38,486 nt of DNA from Arenimonas malthae CC-JY-1 (GTDB taxonomy: Bacteria > Pseudomonadota > Gammaproteobacteria > Xanthomonadales > Xanthomonadaceae), in assembly GCF_000747075.1 (NCBI RefSeq), contig NZ_AVCH01000093.1:1-38486 (forward strand), in the 5' to 3' direction. Made by a program: the position numbers and the translations under genes. Within the stretch, counting starts at the first letter, position 1, and each line of letters opens with the position of its first letter. Below are positions 29,116 through 37,879 of the stretch, in pieces. Under the pieces are notes generated by a model. The model searched no databases, was not told the DNA's origin, and worked only from the letters and a program-made list of their open reading frames with translations.

Positions 29116-30071
29116 GCCTTGGCGCGTGGCCTGGCGGCCCGGGGCGCGGGGGCGTCGGCACCGGTGTCCGGCAGGGCCAGCAGGTCGTGCGGCAGGTCGC
29201 GCAATTCGCCGGCCAGGTCGTGCAGGAAGGCGGCCATGGCCGAACTCTTGCGCCACACCAGGGCCAGGCGCCGGCTCGGCGGCGGGTTGCGGAAGGGCAG
29301 CAGGCGCAGGTTCGCCGAGGGCGGCACCGGCGGCTTCACCGCCAGCACCGGCAGCAGGGTGACGCCGACCCCGGCGGCCACCATCTGCCGCAGGGTTTCC
29401 AGGCTGGTGGCCCGGAAGCCTTCCTTCTCGCCGGCGCCGGCCAGGCCGCAGACTTCCAGGGCCTGGTCGCGCAGGCAGTGGCCTTCCTCAAGCAGCAGCA
29501 GGTGCTGGTCGCCCAGGTCGGCCAGGGTCAGGTCGTGCCGGCCCGACAGCGGGTGGCCTTCGGGCACGGCGAGCAGGAAGGGTTCCTCGAACAGGAACTC
29601 GCTCTCGGTCCAGTCCTCGTGCAGCGGCAGCGCCAGCACGGCGGCGTCGAGCTTGCCGTCGCGCAGCATGTGCAGGATGGTTTCGGTCTTTTCCTCGACC
29701 AGCAGCAGCTCCAGCCGCGGGAAACGCCGGCGTATGCGCGGCACCACGTGCGGCAGCAGGTAGGGGCCCAGGGTGGGGAACAGGCCCAGGCGCACGCTGC
29801 CGGCCTCGGGGTCGGCGGTGCGGCGGGCGGTTTCGCGCATCTGCTCCACCTCGGCCAGCACGCGCCGGGCGCGCAGGGCGATGTCCTGGCCGGCCGGCGT
29901 GAGCATCACGTGCCGGGGCGCGCGCTCCACCAGCGACACGCCCAGCTCCTCCTCGAGCTTGCGGATCTGGGTGGACAGCGTCGGCTGGCTGACATGGCAG
30001 GCCTCGGCCGCCCGGCCGAAGTGCCGCAGGTCGGCCAGGGCCACCAGGTAACGCAGGTCGCGAAGGTTCAT
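29112..30071 (-). CDS. oxyR: Hydrogen peroxide-inducible regulator OxyR
   Basis: A 319-residue LysR-family regulator. The helix-turn-helix is typical: MNLRDLRYLVALADLRHFG and CHVSQPTLSTQIRKLEEELG. The redox-sensing pair is in HCLRDQALEVCGL, matching Cys199 and Cys208 of E. coli OxyR in spacing, so peroxide-driven disulfide activation is expected. It diverges from ahpC over 165 bases that contain an OxyR-like site. In Xanthomonas campestris oxyR is reported downstream of ahpF on the same strand, so the divergent layout here differs. No Shine-Dalgarno sequence precedes the ATG. Confidence 0.96.
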   Translation of the reverse strand: MNLRDLRYLVALADLRHFGRAAEACHVSQPTLSTQIRKLEEELGVSLVERAPRHVMLTPAGQDIALRARRVLAEVEQMRETARRTADPEAGSVRLGLFPTLGPYLLPHVVPRIRRRFPRLELLLVEEKTETILHMLRDGKLDAAVLALPLHEDWTESEFLFEEPFLLAVPEGHPLSGRHDLTLADLGDQHLLLLEEGHCLRDQALEVCGLAGAGEKEGFRATSLETLRQMVAAGVGVTLLPVLAVKPPVPPSANLRLLPFRNPPPSRRLALVWRKSSAMAAFLHDLAGELRDLPHDLLALPDTGADAPAPRAARPRAKA

Positions 30072-30078
30072 GGCGATG

Positions 30079-30107
30079 GCTATAGCCTATGGAATAGTCG
30101 AACGCAA
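30079..30107 (-). promoter_or_regulatory. Candidate oxyR promoter giving a leaderless transcript
   Basis: Minus strand: -35 TTGCGT (30107-30102) and -10 TATAGC (30084-30079) with 17 bp between. The -10 ends seven bases before the oxyR ATG at 30071, so transcription would start at or next to the A of the start codon. The -10 sits in a perfect palindrome, GGCTATAGCC (30078-30087), which could be an autoregulatory site. Confidence 0.45.
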
Positions 30108-30125
30108 TACGCAGCGCAGAATTCA

Positions 30126-30162
30126 ATAGGCTGGGGCTATCGCCATGATTGAGCAAAACGAT
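30126..30162 (+). promoter_or_regulatory. OxyR-binding site upstream of ahpC
   Basis: ATAG-N7-CTAT-N7-ATTG-N7-CGAT, starting at 30126 and ending at 30162. This matches the four-element OxyR consensus (ATAG-N7-CTAT repeated at N7) exactly in spacing. The first dyad is perfect, and each element of the second has one mismatch. It ends one base before the ahpC -35 box, the position for direct activation. Confidence 0.75.
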
Positions 30163-30191
30163 TTCACACGGCGATAGGTTCTGCCTAACAT
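30163..30191 (+). promoter_or_regulatory. ahpC promoter
   Basis: -35 TTCACA (30163-30168, five of six consensus bases) and -10 TAACAT (30186-30191, four of six) with a 17-bp spacer. Transcription would start near 30198, giving a leader of about 40 bases. The site abuts the OxyR element. Confidence 0.65.
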
Positions 30192-30236
30192 TATCCCAAC
30201 TTCGATTCACCCTCCCCACCACAACCGGAGCTTCAA

Positions 30237-30800
30237 ATGTCCCTCATCAACACCGAAATCAAGCCGTTCAAGGCCCAGGCCTTCCACAACGGCAAGTTCG
30301 TCGAAGTGACCGATGCCTCCCTGAAGGGCAAGTGGTCGGTGGTCGTCTTCATGCCGGCCGCCTTCACCTTCAACTGCCCGACCGAGGTCGAGGACGCCGC
30401 CGCGAACTACCCCGAGTTCCAGGCCGCCGGCGCCGAGATCTACATCGTCACCACCGACACGCACTTCTCGCACAAGGTCTGGCACGAGACCTCGCCGGCC
30501 GTGGGCAAGGCGAAGTTCCCGCTGGTCGGCGACCCGACCCACGCCCTGACCCGCGCCTTCGGCGTGCACATCGAGGAAGAGGGCCTGGCCCTGCGCGGCA
30601 CCTTCGTGATCAACCCGAACGGCGTGATCAAGACCATGGAAGTCCATGACAACGCCATCGCCCGCGACATGAGCGAGACCCTGCGCAAGCTCAAGGCCGC
30701 GCAGTTCGTCGCCGCCAACCCGAACCAGGTCTGCCCGGCCAAGTGGAAGGAAGGCGAGAAGACCCTGGCGCCGTCGCTGGACCTGGTCGGCAAGATCTAA
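30237..30800 (+). CDS. ahpC: Alkyl hydroperoxide reductase subunit C (AhpC peroxiredoxin)
   Basis: A 187-residue typical 2-Cys peroxiredoxin. The peroxidatic cysteine is C47 in [12 protein letters not shown] and the resolving cysteine is C166 in [10 protein letters not shown]; both positions equal those of enterobacterial AhpC. The C-terminal [15 protein letters not shown] fits the family. AhpC reduces peroxides and is re-reduced by AhpF. Asn replaces the usual Val before C47, a small change near the active site. The gene is under a predicted OxyR-dependent promoter. Confidence 0.98.
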   Translation: MSLINTEIKPFKAQAFHNGKFVEVTDASLKGKWSVVVFMPAAFTFNCPTEVEDAAANYPEFQAAGAEIYIVTTDTHFSHKVWHETSPAVGKAKFPLVGDPTHALTRAFGVHIEEEGLALRGTFVINPNGVIKTMEVHDNAIARDMSETLRKLKAAQFVAANPNQVCPAKWKEGEKTLAPSLDLVGKI

Positions 30801-30820
30801 GCAGGCCCGCGGTGTTTCCG

Positions 30821-30851
30821 ACGCCCGGGCGGCCCCACCGCCCGGGCGTTT
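30821..30851 (+). terminator. Strong hairpin between ahpC and ahpF
   Basis: A 12-bp perfect stem, ACGCCCGGGCGG (30821-30832) and CCGCCCGGGCGT (30838-30849), with loop CCCCA. It is followed by only TT (T at 30849-30851). Likely a partial terminator or 3' stabiliser that keeps ahpC message above ahpF. Confidence 0.6.
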
Positions 30852-30940
30852 CCACAAGCGCGCCCGGAACCTTTCGCCTGCCGCCCCCGCGGGGCCGCAA
30901 CCGCAAGTTTCCTTCCCCTTTCCCTTCCCGGAGCCATGCC

Positions 30941-32536
30941 ATGCTTGACGAAACCCTCAAGACCCAGCTCGGCGCCTACCTGCAGAAGCTGGTGATGCCG
31001 ATCGAACTGGTCGCCTCGCTCGACGGCGGCGAGAAGTCGCGGGAGCTGCAGGCGCTGCTGGCCGACATCGCCGCGCTCTCGGACAAGATCAGCCTGCGCC
31101 TGGACGGCGACGACGCCCGCAAGCCCTCGTTCGCCATCGTGCGCACCGGCACGCCGGTGCAGGTGCGTTTCGCCGGTTTGCCGATGGGCCACGAGTTCAC
31201 CTCGCTGGTGCTGGCCCTGCTGCAGGTGGGCGGCCACCCGTCGAAGGAATCGCAGGAGCTGCTGGCGCAGGTCGCCGCGCTCGAGGGCGATTACGAGTTC
31301 GAAACCTATTTCTCGCTCTCGTGCCAGAACTGCCCGGACGTGGTGCAGGCGCTGAACCTGATGGCGGTGGTGAACCCGCGCATCCGTCACGTGGCCATCG
31401 ACGGCGCGCTGTTCCAGGACGAGGTCGGGCGCCGCGAGGTGATGGCGGTGCCGACGGTGTTCCTCAACGGCCAGGTGTTCGAGCAGGGCCGGGTGGACCT
31501 GGCGCAGATCGTCGCCAAGCTCGACACCAACTCCGCCGCGCGCGAAGCCGACAAGATCCGCGCCAAGGCGCCTTACGACGTGCTGGTGGTCGGCGGCGGC
31601 CCCGCCGGCGCGGCCGCGGCCGTCTACGCCGCGCGCAAGGGCATCCGCACCGGCGTGGCGGCCGAGCGTTTCGGCGGCCAGGTGCTCGACACGATGGGCA
31701 TCGAGAACCTGATCTCGGTCGAGCACACCGAGGGCCCGAAGCTGGCCTCGGCGCTGGAAGCCAACGTGCGCGCCAACGAGGTGGACGTGATGAACCTGCA
31801 GCGCGCCGAGGCGCTGGTGCCGGCCGCCGAGCCGGGCGGCCTGGTCGAGGTGAAGCTGGCCAACGGCGCCAGCCTGTTCTCGCGCAGCGTCATCCTGTCC
31901 ACCGGCGCGCGCTGGCGGCAGATGGGCGTGCCCGGCGAGGACGAGTACCGCAACAAGGGCGTGGCCTACTGCCCGCACTGCGACGGCCCGCTGTTCAAGG
32001 GCAAGCGCGTGGCGGTGATCGGCGGCGGCAACTCCGGCGTCGAGGCGGCGATCGACCTGGCCGGCGTGGTGGCCCACGTCACCCTGGTGGAGTTCGACGT
32101 GAAGCTGCGCGCCGACGAAGTGCTGCAGCGCAAGCTGCGCAGCCTGCCGAACGTGGACATCGTGCTCAACGGCCAGACCACCGAGGTGCTGGGCGACGGC
32201 CGCAAGGTGACCGGCCTGGCCCTGCGCGACCGCGCCAGCGGCGAAGTGCGCCAGCTCGCGCTGGAGGGCATCTTCGTGCAGATCGGCCTGCTGCCGAACA
32301 CCGAGTGGCTCAAGGACACGCTGGAACTGAGCCCGCGCGGCGAGATCGTGGTGGACGCGCACGGCCGCACCTCGGTGCCGGGCGTGTTCGCCGCCGGCGA
32401 CGCCACCACCGTTCCCTACAAGCAGATCGTCATCGCGATGGGCGCCGGCGCCACCGCCAGCCTCGCCGCCTTCGACTACCTGATCCGCCACGCCGCGCCG
32501 GCCCCCGCGGCCACCGCGGCGGTCGCGGCGGCCTGA
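30941..32536 (+). CDS. ahpF: Alkyl hydroperoxide reductase subunit F (NADH-dependent)
   Basis: A 531-residue flavoprotein that passes electrons from NADH to AhpC. The N-terminal domain holds two thioredoxin folds, with the CxxC at C128/C131 (SCQNCPD). A thioredoxin reductase-like body follows with FAD site [17 protein letters not shown], the second CxxC at C344/C347 (CPHCDG), NADH site [14 protein letters not shown] and ending [16 protein letters not shown]. The C-terminal Ala-rich tail is longer than usual by about 10 residues. ATG 30941 is preceded by GGAG; a nearby ATG at 30936 is out of frame. The gap to ahpC is 140 bases, with a hairpin. Confidence 0.97.
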   Translation: MLDETLKTQLGAYLQKLVMPIELVASLDGGEKSRELQALLADIAALSDKISLRLDGDDARKPSFAIVRTGTPVQVRFAGLPMGHEFTSLVLALLQVGGHPSKESQELLAQVAALEGDYEFETYFSLSCQNCPDVVQALNLMAVVNPRIRHVAIDGALFQDEVGRREVMAVPTVFLNGQVFEQGRVDLAQIVAKLDTNSAAREADKIRAKAPYDVLVVGGGPAGAAAAVYAARKGIRTGVAAERFGGQVLDTMGIENLISVEHTEGPKLASALEANVRANEVDVMNLQRAEALVPAAEPGGLVEVKLANGASLFSRSVILSTGARWRQMGVPGEDEYRNKGVAYCPHCDGPLFKGKRVAVIGGGNSGVEAAIDLAGVVAHVTLVEFDVKLRADEVLQRKLRSLPNVDIVLNGQTTEVLGDGRKVTGLALRDRASGEVRQLALEGIFVQIGLLPNTEWLKDTLELSPRGEIVVDAHGRTSVPGVFAAGDATTVPYKQIVIAMGAGATASLAAFDYLIRHAAPAPAATAAVAAA

Positions 32537-32550
32537 GCCCCGGCCCCGGA

Positions 32551-32578
32551 GCCGGCCCCCGGGCCGGCGCGCTATCAT
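32551..32578 (+). promoter_or_regulatory. Stem-loop and candidate -10 between ahpF and the PycTM-like gene
   Basis: GCCGGCC (32551-32557) pairs with GGCCGGC (32562-32568) around CCCG. No T-tract follows, so termination is uncertain. Just after it lies TATCAT (32573-32578), a five-of-six -10 box 26 bases before the downstream ATG. No -35 box is recognisable. Confidence 0.35.
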
Positions 32579-32603
32579 GGCGCGGCCCCCGGAGGACCGC
32601 GCC

Positions 32604-33170
32604 ATGCCCCCTGTCGAACCCGGTGCCGCCAGCGACATCGATCGCCTGTTCGCGGCCATCCCCGAACGCAACACCGGCGACTGCCTGCTGCGCACGATGC
32701 AGCAGCACCACGTGTCGCTGTCGACGATGGCCGACACCAAGGCCAACATCATCATCACCATGTCCTCGATCACGCTGACGCTGGTGCTGGGGCGCATCAG
32801 CGACCCGATGCTGCGCAACGCCTCGATCACGCTGGCGGCCTTCACCATGCTGGCGCTGCTGCTGGCCGTGCTGGCGGTGCTGCCCAAGTACCGGCCGCTA
32901 AAGCTCAAGGACGGGCAGATCCCGCCGCAGTTCAACCTGATGTTCTTCGGCCACTTCGCCGAGCTGCCACGCGAACGTTTCCTCACCGAGATCGCCGGCG
33001 CGCTCAAGTCCGACGGTTCGGTGTACGAAACCATGGCGCGCGACACCTACGCCCTGGGCTGGTACCTGGCGCACCACAAGTACCGCTACCTGCGGTTGTC
33101 CTACCTGTTCTTCCTCGGCGGTTTCCTGCTGGCCTGCTTCGTGCAGGGCTGGCAGTTGCTGGCCGGCTGA
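32604..33170 (+). CDS. Membrane protein with a Pycsar-effector-like (PycTM, DUF5706) domain
   Basis: A 188-residue protein with three hydrophobic segments: about 48-64, 73-93 and 165-182. The conserved piece before and in the first helix, QQHHVSLSTMADTKANIIIT (about 33-52), matches the PycTM/DUF5706 signature (mAD.KAnil). PycTM proteins are the membrane effectors of Pycsar anti-phage systems, triggered by cyclic UMP or CMP. No pyrimidine cyclase gene lies next to it in this window, and prmC follows after two bases, so it is probably a housekeeping relative rather than a defence effector (inference). ATG 32604 follows GGAGG. Confidence 0.78.
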   Translation: MPPVEPGAASDIDRLFAAIPERNTGDCLLRTMQQHHVSLSTMADTKANIIITMSSITLTLVLGRISDPMLRNASITLAAFTMLALLLAVLAVLPKYRPLKLKDGQIPPQFNLMFFGHFAELPRERFLTEIAGALKSDGSVYETMARDTYALGWYLAHHKYRYLRLSYLFFLGGFLLACFVQGWQLLAG

Positions 33171-33172
33171 CG

Positions 33173-34006
33173 GTGACGACCCTCGCCAACGCCATCCGCG
33201 ACGCCGCCGCGCGCCTGCCCGGCGACGAGGCGCGGCTGGAGGCCGAACTGCTGCTGGCGCACGCGCTGCAGCGGCCGCGCAGCTGGTTCTACGCGCATTC
33301 GGGCGACGTGCTCGACCCCGGCGAGGCGCGCGCCTTCGACGCCCTGCTGCGCCGGCGCGAGGGCGGCGAACCGGTGGCGCAGATCACCGGCCACCGCGGC
33401 TTCTGGTCGCTGGAGCTGGCGGTCACCCGCGACACGCTCATCCCGCGCCCGGAAACCGAGCTGCTGGTGGAACTCGCGCTCGAACGCCTGCCGGTGGATG
33501 AAATGGGCCAGGTGCTCGACCTCGGCACCGGCACCGGCGCGGTGGCCCTGGCCATCGCCAGCGAACGGCCGCTGGTGGACGTGAGCGCGGTGGACGTCAG
33601 CGCCGCGGCGCTCGACGTGGCGCGCGCCAACGCCGCCGACGCCGGCCTGCCGCTGCGCCTGCTGCAGGGCGACTGGTTCGAGCCGGTCGCCGGCGACGTG
33701 TACCGCATGATCGTCTCGAACCCGCCCTACATCGCCGACGACGACCCGCACCTGCAGCAGGGCGACCTGCGCTACGAACCGCGCTCGGCGCTGGCTTCGG
33801 GGCCGGACGGGCTGGACGCGATCCGCATCATCGCCGCGGGCGCGCCCAACCACCTGCTGCCCGGGGGCTGGCTGCTGGTCGAACACGGGCACGAGCAAGG
33901 CGCCGCGGTGCGTTCGCTGTTCCAGGCCCAGGGCTTCGCGCACGTGGCCAGCGCCCGCGACCTGGAGCGCCGCGAGCGCGTCACGCTGGGCCAGTGGCTG
34001 GGCTGA
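33173..34006 (+). CDS. prmC: Peptide chain release factor N5-glutamine methyltransferase PrmC
   Basis: A 277-residue SAM-dependent enzyme that methylates the GGQ glutamine of RF1 and RF2. The helical N-terminal domain contains EAELLLAHAL and GEPVAQITGHRGFW. The catalytic domain has VLDLGTGTGAVALAIA and the substrate motif SNPPYIADDDPHL. The start is GTG 33173, two bases after the PycTM-like stop; no ATG lies near. prfA or hemA are not adjacent, unlike in E. coli. Its stop abuts the stop of the convergent OmpA-type gene with no spacer. Confidence 0.96.
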   Translation: MTTLANAIRDAAARLPGDEARLEAELLLAHALQRPRSWFYAHSGDVLDPGEARAFDALLRRREGGEPVAQITGHRGFWSLELAVTRDTLIPRPETELLVELALERLPVDEMGQVLDLGTGTGAVALAIASERPLVDVSAVDVSAAALDVARANAADAGLPLRLLQGDWFEPVAGDVYRMIVSNPPYIADDDPHLQQGDLRYEPRSALASGPDGLDAIRIIAAGAPNHLLPGGWLLVEHGHEQGAAVRSLFQAQGFAHVASARDLERRERVTLGQWLG

Positions 34007-35815
34007 TCAGTCCGCCAGCCGCACCTCGACGCGGCGGTTGAGCGCGCGCCCGGCTTCGCTGGCGTTGTCGGCCACCGGCCGCGATTCGCCCAGGCCCTCG
34101 GAAGACAGCCGCTCCGCGGCGATGCCCTTGCCGGTGAGCCAGGCCACCACCGCCGCCGCGCGGCGTTCGGACAGCGACTGGTTGTAGGCGTCGCCGCCTT
34201 CGCTGTCGGTGTGGCCGGCGATGACCAGGCGCAGCGGCGGGTCGGCTTCCAGTACGCCCAGCACCTGCTGGAGCGTGGCCTCCGATTCCGGCCTGAGCGT
34301 GGCCTTGGCGGTATCGAAGTAGATGCCGTACAGGTCCACCTTGCGTTCGCGCTCGAGCTGCTCGGCCAGCGAGCCGCTGTCGGTCTTGAGCGGCGCCAGC
34401 TCCAGGACCAGGTCGAGCGCCTCGCCGGCGATGAGATCCTCGGCTTCGCTGTCGGGCGTGTAGCCGGGCTTGCTGCCGGTGGTCACCACCAGGCCGGCGG
34501 GCACGTCCTCGAGCGTGAACTTGCCCTGCGCGTCGGTCTGCGCCTGGCGCACGTTCGAGGCCGAGACCAGCACGCCCGCCAGCGGCCGACCGCCTTCGGT
34601 GTCCACGGCGATGCCGCGCACGGTGCCGGTGTACTTGTAGCCCTTGGGGTTGATGAGCAGGCGCGCGAAGTCGAAGGCGTAGCCGTCGCCGGCGTCGTTG
34701 TCGGGGTCGTCGATGCGCACCACCAGCTTTCCGTCGCGCACCAGGTCCAGGTACTCGGGCAGCAGCTGCAGGGTGAGCAGCTTGCCGATCGGGCCGGTCT
34801 GGTCGAGCGCGTTCAGCGTCACCGCCAGGTCGCCCACCTCGGTGCCGTCGAGCCAGGCGCGGAAGCGGCTGCCCATGCGCTTCGATTGGAAGTCGTCGAC
34901 GAACAGCTGCAGCGCCACCGCTTTCACCTCGATGCCGCTGGCGTCGAACTCGAAGGTGAGCGGCTGCGGCTGGTTGCCCGGCCGCTGGGTTTCGTAGGTG
35001 TAACCGTCGCGGTGCGCGCCATCGCCACCGGCGTAGCCGCTGACCACCATGATGCGGTCGGTGCCCGGCGGGTCGTCGGCCTCGGGCAGGTAGGGGAAAC
35101 GGTGCACCGGCGTGGACTTGCCGGTGAACGGGTCGAAGCCGTTCGGCCAGCCGAAGCCCAGGTTGTCGATGTCGCCCACCTGCACCAGCAGGTCGGCCTC
35201 GGGGCCGTCGCGTTCGGTGCGGTAGGTCTGCTTCCACTGCTCGGGCAGGTTTTCGAGCTTCGCCGCGCGCCGGTCGGAGTCGGCCTGCAGTCGGGCGTCG
35301 CGCACGGCGCGCTGCGAAGCCTTCACGCGCTCCATCGCGGCCGCGCGTTTTTCCGGGTCGTTGCCGGCGGCGGCCAGGGCCTGCATCGCGGCCATCACCT
35401 CGGCCATGCGCGCCTTCTGCGCCTCGAGTTCGGCGCTGGCGTCGGCCAGTTCGGCCTGCGGGTCGGCGGGGGCGGGGCCCACCGCCTGCGGCGGGCTGTC
35501 GGGGCTGAATTCCTCCTCGCCGGCGGCGCGCGCCGCGTCGGCGATGGCCTGGCCGAAGGGCAGGTCGGCGATGTCGTCGAGGTCGGCGGCGCCTTCGGTG
35601 GGCAGGGCGTCGGCTTCGGCGAAGCCGTCGTCCTGGCGTGCCGCAGGTTCGTCGGCGTCGTCGGGCGGCGCGTCGGCGGGGGGATTCGCGGGGGCGGCCG
35701 GCGAGGCGGCCGTTTCCGGGGCGGCGGTGTCGCCGGGGGCGGGTTCGCCCCCGCAGGCCGACAGCAACACGCCCAGGACCAGGGCGGGAACGACGCGGGC
35801 AAGGCACATGGGCAC
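34007..35815 (-). CDS. OmpA-family lipoprotein with a large N-terminal unknown domain
   Basis: A 602-residue outer-membrane lipoprotein (lipobox LLSAC, Cys21). A low-complexity Pro/Ala/Asp-rich stretch (about 22-115) and a coiled coil (about 118-165, 170-190) come first. A beta-rich unknown domain follows (about 195-390) that begins QVGDIDNLGFGWPNGFDPF. A carboxypeptidase regulatory-like repeat lies at about 395-455 (GRPLAGVLVSASNVRQAQTD). The C-terminal OmpA-like domain (about 485-602) has GHTDSEGGDAYNQSLSERRA and LNRRVEVRL, the peptidoglycan-binding signature. It likely links the outer membrane to the wall. Function of the middle domain is unknown. Confidence 0.9.
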   Translation of the reverse strand: MPMCLARVVPALVLGVLLSACGGEPAPGDTAAPETAASPAAPANPPADAPPDDADEPAARQDDGFAEADALPTEGAADLDDIADLPFGQAIADAARAAGEEEFSPDSPPQAVGPAPADPQAELADASAELEAQKARMAEVMAAMQALAAAGNDPEKRAAAMERVKASQRAVRDARLQADSDRRAAKLENLPEQWKQTYRTERDGPEADLLVQVGDIDNLGFGWPNGFDPFTGKSTPVHRFPYLPEADDPPGTDRIMVVSGYAGGDGAHRDGYTYETQRPGNQPQPLTFEFDASGIEVKAVALQLFVDDFQSKRMGSRFRAWLDGTEVGDLAVTLNALDQTGPIGKLLTLQLLPEYLDLVRDGKLVVRIDDPDNDAGDGYAFDFARLLINPKGYKYTGTVRGIAVDTEGGRPLAGVLVSASNVRQAQTDAQGKFTLEDVPAGLVVTTGSKPGYTPDSEAEDLIAGEALDLVLELAPLKTDSGSLAEQLERERKVDLYGIYFDTAKATLRPESEATLQQVLGVLEADPPLRLVIAGHTDSEGGDAYNQSLSERRAAAVVAWLTGKGIAAERLSSEGLGESRPVADNASEAGRALNRRVEVRLAD

Positions 35816-35846
35816 TCACTCCGGCAACCGGGGGGTGGCCCACTCT

Positions 35847-35877
35847 AACAAAGCGGCGGCGCGCCGGAAGGCGCGCC
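35847..35877 (-). terminator. Terminator after dxs
   Basis: On the minus strand GGCGCGCC (35877-35870) and GGCGCGCC (35865-35858) form a self-complementary stem with a TTCC loop. GCCGCTTTGTT follows. The T-content is modest. A TAGAGT hexamer (35847-35842), at the end of this element and beyond, could be the -10 of the OmpA-type gene. Confidence 0.55.
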
Positions 35878-35881
35878 CGGA

Positions 35882-37783
35882 TCAGCCCCCGACGGCGCGG
35901 GACGGGCCGCCGGCCAGGGCCGGCCAGCGCGCCAGCACGGCGCGGCGGATGCCGTCGGCGTCCAGGCCCGCCTCGGCGAGCAGCTGTTCGCGGCTGGCGT
36001 GTTCCTGCCAGGCGTCGGGCAGGCCCAGGTGCAGCATCGGCAGCACCACGCCCTCGGCGGCCAGCAGCTCGGCCACGCCGCTGCCGGCGCCGCCCATGAC
36101 CACGTTGTCCTCGAGCGTGACGAAGCCCTCGTGCGTCTTCGCCAGCTCGACCAGCAGCGCGCGGTCGAGCGGCTTCACGAAGCGCATGTTCACCACCGTC
36201 AGGCCGAGCTCCGCGGCGACCTTCTCGGCCGCCGGCAGCACCGCGCCGAAGGCGAGCAGGGCGATGCGGCCGCCGCGCTGGCGCAGTTCGGCCTTGCCGA
36301 TCGGCAGCACGTCGAGCGAAGGCTGCACGGCGACGCCCGGGCCGGTGCCGCGCGGGTAGCGCACGGCGGCGGGGCCGGGGTGGCGGTAGCCGGTGCTGAG
36401 CATCCGGCGGCATTCGTTTTCGTCGGCCGGCGCCATCACCACCATGTCGGGCACGCAGCGCAGGAAACTGAGGTCGAAGCTGCCGGCGTGGGTGGCGCCG
36501 TCGGGGCCGACCACGCCGCCGCGGTCGATCGCGAACAGCACGTCCAGCTGCTGCAGCGCCACGTCGTGCACCAGCTGGTCGTAACCGCGCTGCAGGAAGG
36601 TCGAGTAGATGGCGACGACCGGCTTGGCGCCTTCGCAGGCCATGCCCGCGGCCAGCGTCACCGCGTGCTGCTCGGCGATGGCGACGTCGAAGTAGCGCTC
36701 CGGGAATTCCTTGCTGAAGCGCACCAGGCCCGAGCCTTCGCGCATGGCCGGGGTGATGCCCATCAGCAGCGGGTCGGCGGCGGCCATGTCGCACAGCCAG
36801 TCGCCGAACACCTGGGTGTAGGTGGGCTTGGCCGGGCCGGGCTTCTTCACCACGCCCACGCTGGGGTCGAAGGGACCGACCGCGTGGTATTCGATCTGGT
36901 CGCCTTCGGCCCGCTCGTAACCCTTGCCCTTGGTGGTGATCACGTGCAGCAGCTGCGGGCCCTTCAGGCCGCGCAGGGTGCGCAGGGTGGCCACCAGGGC
37001 CGGCACGTCGTGGCCGTCGATGGGGCCGGTGTAGTGGAAGCCCATTTCCTCGAACAGGGTGGAGGGCACGAACATGCCCTTCCAGTGTTCTTCCCAGCGG
37101 CGCACGAACTTCGCGGCGGGGCGGTTCTTGTCGCCCAGCAGCTTCTTGCCGCCTTCGCGCAGGGCGTTGAGCGTCTTGCTGCCGGAGATGCGGCCGAGCA
37201 TCTTGGTCAGGCCGCCGACGTTTTCGGAGATGGACATCCGGTTGTCGTTGAGGATGACCAGCAGGTTCGGTTCGGGCTCCATGCCGCCGGCGTGGTTGAG
37301 GGCCTCGAAGGCCATGCCGGCGGTCATCGCGCCGTCGCCGATCACGGCCACCACCTTGCGGTCGTCGCCCTTCGCCTGGGCGGCGATGGCCATGCCCAGC
37401 GCGGCGGAGATGGAGGTGGAGCTGTGGCCGACGCCGAAGGTGTCGTATTCGCTTTCGTCGCGCTTGGGGAAGGGCGCCACGCCGTCCTTCTGCTTCACCG
37501 TGTGGATGGTGTCGCGGCGGCCTGTGAGGATCTTGTGCGGGTAGCACTGGTGGCCCACGTCCCAGACCAGGCGGTCTTCCGGCGTTTCATACAGGTAGTG
37601 CAGGGCCACCGTGAGTTCGATCACGCCCAGGCCGGCGCCGAAGTGGCCGCCCGACTGGCTGACCGCCTCGATCAGGTAGGCACGCAGCTCGTCGGCGATG
37701 GCGGGCAGTTCCGCTTCGGGGAACTGGCGCAGGTCGGCCGGGACGGCAATGCGGGAGAGGCGCGGATAGCGCTGTGAGTCCAT
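35882..37783 (-). CDS. dxs: 1-deoxy-D-xylulose-5-phosphate synthase
   Basis: A 633-residue thiamine diphosphate enzyme, the first step of the MEP isoprenoid pathway. TPP-binding [18 protein letters not shown]...NDNRMS, the N-terminal [21 protein letters not shown], the transketolase pyrimidine-domain [10 protein letters not shown] and the C-terminal [14 protein letters not shown] are all seen. ATG 37783 (MDSQRYPRL) is chosen because it gives the family N-terminus; an in-frame ATG at 37813 would add 10 residues. The OmpA-type gene follows downstream after a terminator, and a stem-loop lies in its 5' region. Confidence 0.97.
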   Translation of the reverse strand: MDSQRYPRLSRIAVPADLRQFPEAELPAIADELRAYLIEAVSQSGGHFGAGLGVIELTVALHYLYETPEDRLVWDVGHQCYPHKILTGRRDTIHTVKQKDGVAPFPKRDESEYDTFGVGHSSTSISAALGMAIAAQAKGDDRKVVAVIGDGAMTAGMAFEALNHAGGMEPEPNLLVILNDNRMSISENVGGLTKMLGRISGSKTLNALREGGKKLLGDKNRPAAKFVRRWEEHWKGMFVPSTLFEEMGFHYTGPIDGHDVPALVATLRTLRGLKGPQLLHVITTKGKGYERAEGDQIEYHAVGPFDPSVGVVKKPGPAKPTYTQVFGDWLCDMAAADPLLMGITPAMREGSGLVRFSKEFPERYFDVAIAEQHAVTLAAGMACEGAKPVVAIYSTFLQRGYDQLVHDVALQQLDVLFAIDRGGVVGPDGATHAGSFDLSFLRCVPDMVVMAPADENECRRMLSTGYRHPGPAAVRYPRGTGPGVAVQPSLDVLPIGKAELRQRGGRIALLAFGAVLPAAEKVAAELGLTVVNMRFVKPLDRALLVELAKTHEGFVTLEDNVVMGGAGSGVAELLAAEGVVLPMLHLGLPDAWQEHASREQLLAEAGLDADGIRRAVLARWPALAGGPSRAVGG

Positions 37784-37849
37784 TCGGAAATCGTGCGTGG
37801 GGGCAGGACCCAATTGTCCGGCACCCCACGGGTGGGGGCAAGGCGAAGC

Positions 37850-37870
37850 GGACCGGCGTTCAGCCGGTCC
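37850..37870. other. Stem-loop between the partial gene and dxs
   Basis: An 8-bp perfect inverted repeat, GGACCGGC (37850-37857) and GCCGGTCC (37863-37870), around GTTCA, in the 96-base gap before dxs. No T-tract follows on the minus strand, so it may be a weak terminator of the upstream gene or a dxs leader structure. Confidence 0.45.
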
Positions 37871-37879
37871 ACACGCGGC

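Noticed and set aside
30797..33046. A 749-codon minus-strand open frame over ahpF
   Set aside because: Antisense shadow of ahpF and the PycTM-like gene, rich in His/Arg/Gly with no recognisable domain.
32604..34006. A complete Pycsar defence system
   Set aside because: Only the effector-like protein is present. The neighbours are ahpF and prmC, and no adenylate/pyrimidine cyclase gene is in the window.
33981..37547. A long minus-strand open frame of about 1188 codons
   Set aside because: It is an Arg/Pro/Ala-rich shadow frame of dxs and the OmpA-type gene. Such frames are expected at this GC.
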